Shown: positions 5,270-9,528 of the stretch, piece after piece
Layout of the letters: each line of letters starts with the position of its first letter
Numbering within the stretch: position 1 is the stretch's first letter
NCBI GenBank assembly: GCA_964621445.1
Contig: CAZUNO010000030.1
Span: forward strand, 1 to 9,528
DNA: 9,528 nt
Source: CAZUNO01 sp964621445 [NCBI: Candidatus Hadarchaeota archaeon]
Lineage (GTDB): Archaea > CAYQAE01 > CAYVLA01
Reading direction: 5' to 3'
Made by a program: the position numbers and the translations under genes
The notes under the pieces: generated by a model
Database searches by the model: none
Seen by the model: the letters and a program-made list of their open reading frames with translations, nothing else
What the model was told of the DNA's origin: nothing

Positions 5270-6625
5270 TCACCAGAAATTAATCCCCCAGAACCGCAAC
5301 GACATAATGATTCCAATCGCTATAATGATCAGACCAAATATCCACTGCATCCACTTTCCCGCTTTCACATACTTATTCCCCATTTTTCCTCGAACACTAC
5401 TAGTAACCGCACACAAAGGAATAATTGGGATACCATGACCTAGACCAAACACAAACAACATTAACCCACCAATCAACAATGGGATCTGCTGAGAAAGCAA
5501 GAGAATAAACACCGGCATCATCAATGATATCGCACAAGGAGCCCAACCAATAGAAAATAATACTCCCAAGAAAAACGCTCCCACATACACTGATCTCTTA
5601 CTTAATCTAAAGAATAATTGTTGACCTCTCTCCGTCATCCCCGCATTCTTCTCCGAACCAGAATCCTTCTTAATGTATTCTTTCAATGGCATAAACACAT
5701 TGATGCCCAGAACCACTAAAATAATTCCAGAGATCAAATAGAACAAGGCCGAAGCTTTAATGAAAATATTTAACGAAGAAATCACCAAACCAAAGACAAA
5801 AAACACTAATGCCATGCCCAACGTAAAAACAATCCCAATCCATATCCCTTGAACAGAGATCTTCTTCAATTTTCTATCTTGTTTTTCATTGTCTTTCTGA
5901 AGAGAGCCGACATAAGATATCATTGCGACAAGAAGCGCAATTGAACACGGTGATAACGCGGTAAGAATACCTAATCCAAATATTCCAATGAACGTAATGC
6001 TTTCATCATAAATCTGTCCCTGAAACCCCTCCCATCTTCCTTCAACTATTTTTTGTACATCTTGAGAAAGGGATTCGGCACTCTGTATCCCATCAATAGC
6101 GCCTTTGCTCATTAAATAAATATGATATACACCAACAACATTCTGGTTCGTATCAATAAGTACAAGACAAGGGTTGGAAAATGCACCATCAACTGTCCAG
6201 TATCTCTGATATGGATTGGCAATAGTAAAAGGACTAAAATCTTCAACCCAAGGCCAACTCACGTTCACATCAAAATCCCGTTCTGCCATCTCCTTACCAG
6301 TCACTGAGTATGGATTTTGCCTGATGTTTATTGTGATAACAGTAACATTCTGATTGGATTTAGACAGTTTTTCAAGTTCGACTATCTGACCTTTCATCTC
6401 CTTTAGACATTCAATACAAACTGGTTCTTCCACTTGTGTAAAATGAACGATAACAACATTTCCTCGGTAGTCACTTAAAGAGAATTCAACCCCATGTTCA
6501 TCAATTGCTGTGAAATCTGGTGCAGGTTTGACTTCGTATTGGTCAGAAGAAACCACTGGTAAAAATAGTGAAACAACTAAAACAATCAGGATAAATGTAA
6601 ACAGGATATCTGATCCATATTTCAT
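5270..6625 (-). CDS. Thioredoxin (TlpA/ResA-like)-CcdA fusion, membrane thiol-disulfide transporter
   Basis: This 451-residue protein starts with a signal anchor (about 7-26). An extracytoplasmic thioredoxin-like domain follows (about 34-195), opening with PAPDFTAIDEHGVEFSL and carrying a CxxC at C70/C73 (PVCIECLKE) and C153. The C-terminal half (about 207-448) is a CcdA/DsbD-type membrane domain with six helices and the paired cysteines C227 (LSPCSIALL) and C364 (WAPCAISLM). CcdA proteins carry electrons from cytoplasmic thioredoxin across the membrane; the fused domain would be the first acceptor outside, much as in DsbD but with domains in another order. The ATG overlaps the upstream stop (TAATG), with AAGGA upstream. 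Use in cytochrome c maturation is possible, but no such genes are nearby. Confidence 0.9.
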   Translation of the reverse strand: MKYGSDILFTFILIVLVVSLFLPVVSSDQYEVKPAPDFTAIDEHGVEFSLSDYRGNVVIVHFTQVEEPVCIECLKEMKGQIVELEKLSKSNQNVTVITINIRQNPYSVTGKEMAERDFDVNVSWPWVEDFSPFTIANPYQRYWTVDGAFSNPCLVLIDTNQNVVGVYHIYLMSKGAIDGIQSAESLSQDVQKIVEGRWEGFQGQIYDESITFIGIFGLGILTALSPCSIALLVAMISYVGSLQKDNEKQDRKLKKISVQGIWIGIVFTLGMALVFFVFGLVISSLNIFIKASALFYLISGIILVVLGINVFMPLKEYIKKDSGSEKNAGMTERGQQLFFRLSKRSVYVGAFFLGVLFSIGWAPCAISLMMPVFILLLSQQIPLLIGGLMLFVFGLGHGIPIIPLCAVTSSVRGKMGNKYVKAGKWMQWIFGLIIIAIGIIMSLRFWGINFW

Positions 6626-7422
6626 TATATCTTTTCCTTGTTTGTATGATGGTAATAGATTGCATCCTTGATCCAGCCTTCAATCTCAGATTCAGTCATA
6701 TCTCCTTCCCAAGCATGCCAAGCATATTCTACTTTACCATCGTTTTCAATCAAAGTAATAATACCGGTTAATGCTATGTAATGCGGTGCCCCATCAGGGT
6801 CATAGATTAATGAGCTGTATCCCTTCATCATAATATCGCCTCCAAGGTCAACATCTAAATCATAGAAATACACACTGTCCTCATATTCTTCTGATAAGGC
6901 AATAACTCTCTGTGCTTGAGGATCACACCAGGCACATGTATGTCTATGCACGACAAAAACAACACAATTACTTTTCAAACTGTCAATTACCCATTGAGGA
7001 TGAGAAATAGATCCATTTATAGGATGATCTACCCAAAAGTCATTATCACCTGTTCCAAGTGAATGTACTGGCTTGTAATCATCAAGCCATGCTCCAGTGT
7101 TTTGATTATTGTTATTACCATCTGGAACGGTATTGTTATTACCATCTGGAACGGTATTGTTATTTGGTTCATCAGAAGACCCAGATAAAACAAAAAAAGC
7201 AGCAGCAACAATAACTACCACAATAACTACAATAACTACAAATTTCATCGTTTTTCGCTGTTTTTTCCCTTTTTTAGGTAAAACCTTAATAGATGATTCA
7301 TCAACATCCTCTATTTTTTTATTATGCACATGCTTCAAATGAGCTTTAAGATTCTCTTTTTTTAGTTTTGTTTTACATTCAGGGCAAATAACCCATGTAT
7401 CCGCGTTGTTATTTTTACTCAT
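6625..7422 (-). CDS. C2H2 zinc finger-transmembrane-thioredoxin fusion protein
   Basis: With the start at ATG 7422 the protein has 265 residues. I prefer this start over ATG 7452 because GGTGAT lies 6 nt upstream, while 7452 has no such signal. Residues 11-33 form a zinc finger (C13, C16, H28, H31/H33). A basic linker (about 49-60) and a transmembrane helix (about 60-79) follow, then an Asn-rich linker with two NNNTVPDG repeats (87-102), and a thioredoxin-like domain with CAWC (C163, C166) and a candidate cis-proline P213 (DGAPHY). By the positive-inside rule the finger is cytoplasmic and the thioredoxin outside. It sits between a small thioredoxin gene and the CcdA fusion, so it probably takes electrons from CcdA. 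The finger may sense metal or bind a partner; this is inference. Confidence 0.85.
   Translation of the reverse strand: MSKNNNADTWVICPECKTKLKKENLKAHLKHVHNKKIEDVDESSIKVLPKKGKKQRKTMKFVVIVVIVVVIVAAAFFVLSGSSDEPNNNTVPDGNNNTVPDGNNNNQNTGAWLDDYKPVHSLGTGDNDFWVDHPINGSISHPQWVIDSLKSNCVVFVVHRHTCAWCDPQAQRVIALSEEYEDSVYFYDLDVDLGGDIMMKGYSSLIYDPDGAPHYIALTGIITLIENDGKVEYAWHAWEGDMTESEIEGWIKDAIYYHHTNKEKI
7111..7158 (-). repeat. Perfect 24-bp tandem duplication in the linker coding sequence
   Basis: Two identical 24-bp units (7111-7134 and 7135-7158) encode NNNTVPDG twice, and a partial third copy of the first bases follows. The absence of silent differences means the duplication is recent or kept uniform. It lengthens only the flexible linker between membrane helix and thioredoxin domain. 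Confidence 0.9.
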
Positions 7423-7469
7423 TACGTAATCACCGCAGATTTTCCTCGCCATCGAAGAACTTTTGCAAA

Positions 7470-7700
7470 CTATTCCAATAACTTTTTAATCTCATTCGGA
7501 CTGGGAACATGTCCCGCGATCTTCACCTCACCGTCTACAGTTACCGCAGGAGTCATCATCACACCACGGTTGACAATGTCCTGTAGATCTTCAACTTTCA
7601 CAATCTCAGCTTGAATTCCTAGTTCGTCAATAACCTGTTTTACATTTTTCTCAGTTTTTTTGCATTTTGGACAACCAGTTCCTAATATTTCTATCTTCAT
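7470..7700 (-). CDS. Small thioredoxin-family redox protein, second copy (TIGR00412 type)
   Basis: This 76-residue thioredoxin has GTGCPKCK (C10, C13) and the cis-proline loop MMTPAV (P51). It equals the operon copy at 2110-2349 in 54 of 76 positions, including the whole first 14 residues and RGVMMTPAV, yet is encoded with AT-rich codons. GGAGG (plus-strand 7708-7712) lies 7 nt upstream of the ATG. A TATA-like ATAGTATA (plus-strand 7730-7737) is centred 33 nt before the start. As first gene of the island operon, 47 bp ahead of the zinc-finger thioredoxin gene, it is the natural cytoplasmic electron donor for the CcdA domain. It is small for a general thioredoxin, which fits a dedicated partner. 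Confidence 0.92.
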   Translation of the reverse strand: MKIEILGTGCPKCKKTEKNVKQVIDELGIQAEIVKVEDLQDIVNRGVMMTPAVTVDGEVKIAGHVPSPNEIKKLLE

Positions 7701-7740
7701 CCTAAAACCTCCATAAATTATTCCTTTTCTATACTATCAA

Positions 7741-8130
7741 TCAATTCATAGCCCCTGCCTGCCTCCCCACGGGGTCCAAACAAATGGCCCCATAGTAATC
7801 CGGAGGTCGGGGCTCCGGGCTCTCCACCTCAAATACCAGAGACTCCCACTTGAGGACGTTCATGGTCCCCGACGAGAAGGAAACCGTGGCAGAGGGTTCG
7901 TTGGAGAAGGCCTCGACAGTGACCTCGAAGGCCATCCTCACCCACTCCCCATCTGTGACCCCTACCGGGCCGGATGAGTTACCGTCCTCTCCACGATCCC
8001 AAATGCATGCCATGCTGCAGCAGGCCAGGACCAGTGCTCCCAGAGCGACGAGCATCTGAATAGGTCGTCTTGAACGGCCCAGGGGGCCAGAATCGCATTG
8101 GGATCTGTCTGGGCGAGATTTTTCAGGCAT
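7741..8130 (-). CDS. Membrane-anchored extracytoplasmic protein of unknown function, possibly truncated
   Basis: This 129-residue product has a polar basic N-terminus (SRPDRSQ, GRSRRP), one hydrophobic segment at about 25-43 (MLVALGALVLACCSMACIW) and a hydrophilic, beta-prone remainder (GEWVRMAFEVTVEAF, then ATVSFSSG, then WESLVFEVES). VLAC at 34-37 could be a lipobox. Codon use is GC-rich like the flanking DNA, but the last codons and TGA stop come from the start of the AT-rich island, so the original C-terminus may be missing. It is transcribed away from arsR2, with the shared dyad at 8157-8174 in its 5' region, suggesting ArsR control. ATG 8130 is chosen; ATG at residue 26 is an alternative. 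I recognise no family. Confidence 0.6.
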   Translation of the reverse strand: MPEKSRPDRSQCDSGPLGRSRRPIQMLVALGALVLACCSMACIWDRGEDGNSSGPVGVTDGEWVRMAFEVTVEAFSNEPSATVSFSSGTMNVLKWESLVFEVESPEPRPPDYYGAICLDPVGRQAGAMN

Positions 8131-8156
8131 GTCTCTACAAGTCTCCCCGTCACCTA

Positions 8157-8174
8157 TTTCAAGGCGGCTTGAAA
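8157..8174. promoter_or_regulatory. Operator of the second arsR (TTTCAA-N6-TTGAAA)
   Basis: This is a perfect dyad, TTTCAA, GGCGGC, TTGAAA, extended by A and T on its two outer sides. It has the same arms and the same 6-bp spacing as the sites at 78-95 and 119-136. It lies between the divergent genes at 7741-8130 (-) and 8213-8557 (+), so one bound repressor could control both. Confidence 0.75.
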
Positions 8175-8182
8175 TATATTAT
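8172..8182. promoter_or_regulatory. TATA element overlapping the arsR2 operator
   Basis: AAATATATTAT overlaps the right arm of the dyad. It is centred about 36 nt ahead of the TTG start at 8213, matching the spacing at the other promoters here. Being almost symmetric, it could also serve the - strand gene. Repressor binding would directly block TBP. Confidence 0.5.
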
Positions 8183-8212
8183 GTGAGGCTAAGGCTTTGA
8201 GAAGGAGATATC

Positions 8213-8557
8213 TTGGAGATTCCAGAAGTCGTGCGAAAAGAGCTTGAGAGGCGAGGCGGCATAGAAAGCCTGATTGGATGTCTCCCAGATGCCGAGACCG
8301 TTGACAGACTGGTCGGGATCCTGCAGATACTATCCGATCCCATCAGACTCAAGATCCTCGGGCTTCTGGAAATCCAACCCCTCTGCCCCTGCATACTGAC
8401 TCAAGCGGTGGGGGTAAGTGACTCAAAACTCTCCTACCACCTGTCCGCATTGCAGCAATCAGGTCTGATAAAGGGCAAGCAGAGGGGCAGGTGGATAGTT
8501 TACAGCCTAACACAGAAAGGCCGGGATACCCTGGAGACGATCAAACACCTACGCTGA
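8213..8557 (+). CDS. arsR: Second ArsR/SmtB-family repressor with CxC site
   Basis: This 114-residue winged-helix regulator has LQILSDPIRLKILGLL at about 37-52, the thiol pair C58/C60 (PLCPCILTQ), the recognition helix SDSKLSYHLSALQQSGLI at 69-86 and the wing RWIVYSLT at 93-100. C23, just after GGIESL, aligns with C32 of the first ArsR (GGFEKIC) and may be the third metalloid ligand. The start is TTG at 8213: GGAGA at 8204-8208 lies 4 nt upstream and an in-frame TGA at 8198-8200 excludes earlier starts. It likely represses itself and the divergent membrane protein through the dyad at 8157-8174, and because the motif is shared it may also act on the operon at 78. As(III) or Sb(III) as inducer is inferred. 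Confidence 0.9.
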   Translation: MEIPEVVRKELERRGGIESLIGCLPDAETVDRLVGILQILSDPIRLKILGLLEIQPLCPCILTQAVGVSDSKLSYHLSALQQSGLIKGKQRGRWIVYSLTQKGRDTLETIKHLR

Positions 8558-8788
8558 TTCTGGTTGGCGCCTTCATCATTCTCCAAGTCTTTCTTGATCT
8601 GGCGTATTAGGGACTGGCCACATCACGGGCAGGGCATATGACATAGGCTAGGTTTGGGTTGCGCAGCAAGCATTCATCTTTGCGCCAGCTGAATCAAAAG
8701 ATGCGCGGGTCTTCCCCCCACTTGGTTCATGCGGGGAGGTAGGGAATCGCATATCAAGGACAGTCCGGCGTTAGGAATCAGAGAAAAG
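8558..8788. other. Gene-free spacer
   Basis: No coding frame or RNA gene is apparent. A possible 7-bp stem (CTTCCCC with GGGGAGG, near 8710-8743) spans a 15-nt loop but lacks a T-run. The stretch separates arsR2 from the 3' end of the insertion sequence, whose terminal inverted repeat I could not identify. Confidence 0.4.
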
Positions 8789-9528
8789 TTAAAATGGGCT
8801 GTGGGACATTTTTGTTTGGTTTTTTGTTTTGAGTGGTGTTTGGAGGTTTTTGGTCCAGGTGGCGTAGGATAGTTGGGTTAGGTTGTAGACACATATTCTG
8901 GTTATTATCTCTAGTTTTCTTCTGGTTTTGATTTTTCTGCGTAGAGGTGTGTGGAATCTTCTTTTCAGAGATGAGAACACGGTTTCTGACATGCATCTCT
9001 TGTGGTACTCCTCCAGCCATGCCTGTGGGTCCTGGATGAATGACAGGAGCATGTCTTGGTAGGGTTTGGATCCCTTGCTGTTGAGAGTGGAGTCCTTCCG
9101 GGGGTAGAATCTGGGAACACCTCCCAGCGCGGCTACCTGGGTGTAGTTATCCCTGGACAGGTAGGCACCGTCTCCACACACCGTGTCCACTGCGTTGTGT
9201 CTCCCTGCTAGCTCTTCTAGCAGTGGGTTGAGGGCTGGGGATTCGTGGCCGTGCATGGAGTCCAACACTCTGAACCTGGATAGCAACCCGTACCTCTCGC
9301 CATGCAGACCGGTTTCTCGAACACCGCGTACTTTCTCTTACCAACCAGGTAGTTCTCCCAGTTATCCTTGATCGGGGTAGAGAGACCGGTGCCGTCCACC
9401 GCGAAATCTCGCTCTCCTGCTACCGCTTCCACGGTGAGGTCGAACACACCCAACAACACCACCGTGACCTCCAGGTCACCGTAAGCACGCTCCACATCCT
9501 TGTACCCCGGTACATCGACCAGGCCCAG
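8789..9528 (-). pseudogene. IS4-family DDE transposase, frameshifted, 5' part beyond the window
   Basis: The reading frame enters at the window end and runs leftward through FAVDGTGLSTPIKDNW (first catalytic Asp) to about 9301. It then continues in another frame with SRFRVLDSMHGHESP, VCGDGAYLSRDN (second Asp) and YHKRCMSETVFSSLKRRF. The last is an exact Y-x2-R-x3-E-x6-K signature of IS4-family transposases and holds the catalytic Glu. The stop is TAA at 8789-8791. One extra base near 9300/9301 would join both parts as VCMGERYGLLSRF, so a single-base deletion is inferred. All three catalytic residues survive, so decay is recent or the deletion is a read error. The gene's start lies outside the window. 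Confidence 0.82.

Larger units (their letters stand above)
5010..7745. other. AT-rich island carrying the thiol-redox operon
   Basis: Base composition changes sharply here. A sample line at 5701-5760 has 23 G+C of 60, against 37 of 60 at 1081-1140. The left transition is gradual between about 5010 and 5090; the right one is abrupt near 7745. All three genes within are on the - strand and use AT-rich codons (AAA, ATT, AAT). The 264 bp at 5006-5269 hold no gene, only the terminator. No integrase or att site is visible. The 9-bp inverted repeat GGCTATGAA (5193-5201) / TTCATAGCC (7745-7753) flanks most of it. Horizontal acquisition is inferred from composition. Confidence 0.6.

Noticed and set aside
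7423-7452. Ten-codon N-terminal extension of the zinc-finger thioredoxin protein (start at ATG 7452)
   Set aside because: No Shine-Dalgarno precedes 7452, whereas GGTGAT lies 6 nt before ATG 7422 and the zinc finger follows naturally from there.
7962-8153. - strand GTG frame overlapping the membrane-anchored protein
   Set aside because: It lacks the hydrophobic anchor and balanced composition of the 7741-8130 frame; only its position after the TATA box favours it.
1-9528. CRISPR array, tRNA or rRNA genes
   Set aside because: No regularly spaced repeats and no cloverleaf or ribosomal RNA motifs were seen; the only tandem repeat is the 24-bp pair inside a coding sequence.

Overview
The window looks archaeal. 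TATA boxes are centred 33-38 nt ahead of four start codons, Shine-Dalgarno matches are of the GGAGG/GGTGAT type, genes are packed with ATGA overlaps, and one protein has a C2H2 zinc finger fused to a membrane thioredoxin. The protein families (ArsP-type permease, CxC ArsR, DGC-domain protein, TIGR00412-type small thioredoxin, Isf-type flavoprotein) would suit an anaerobic euryarchaeon or Thermoplasmata-like lineage, but no marker gene is present, so the lineage stays an inference.

Layout: (1) 78-2349, a tight + strand operon of five genes: permease, ArsR repressor, a 40-residue unknown protein, a DGC-domain protein and a small thioredoxin. It sits behind a TATA box flanked by two TTTCAA-N6-TTGAA(A/G) operators. 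(2) 2351-4968, a decaying GC-rich stretch. It holds the two ends of an internally deleted acr3 arsenite pump gene, an unreadable coding remnant, an iron-sulfur flavoprotein gene with one extra G, the 5' part of an ISL3-type transposase gene, the tail of an IS4-type transposase, and an unrecognised gene with an in-frame TGA. (3) About 5010-7745, an AT-rich island with a - strand operon: a second small thioredoxin, a zinc-finger/membrane/thioredoxin protein, and a thioredoxin-CcdA fusion, ended by a clear hairpin plus U-tract. (4) 7741-8557, a membrane-anchored protein of unknown role and a second CxC ArsR, divergent around a third perfect TTTCAA-N6-TTGAAA operator. (5) 8789-9528, the C-terminal part of a frameshifted IS4-family transposase running off the window.

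How it fits together (inference): the window is an arsenic- or soft-metal-responsive thiol locus. Two ArsR-type sensors share one operator motif. The first operon couples a permease to cytoplasmic cysteine proteins, and the classical acr3 efflux gene next to it has been lost. The AT-rich island carries a complete membrane thiol relay (small cytoplasmic CPKC thioredoxin, CcdA channel, two extracytoplasmic thioredoxin domains). Its small thioredoxin is identical at 54 of 76 positions to the one in the arsenic operon, although the two genes differ strongly in base composition, which suggests separate acquisition.
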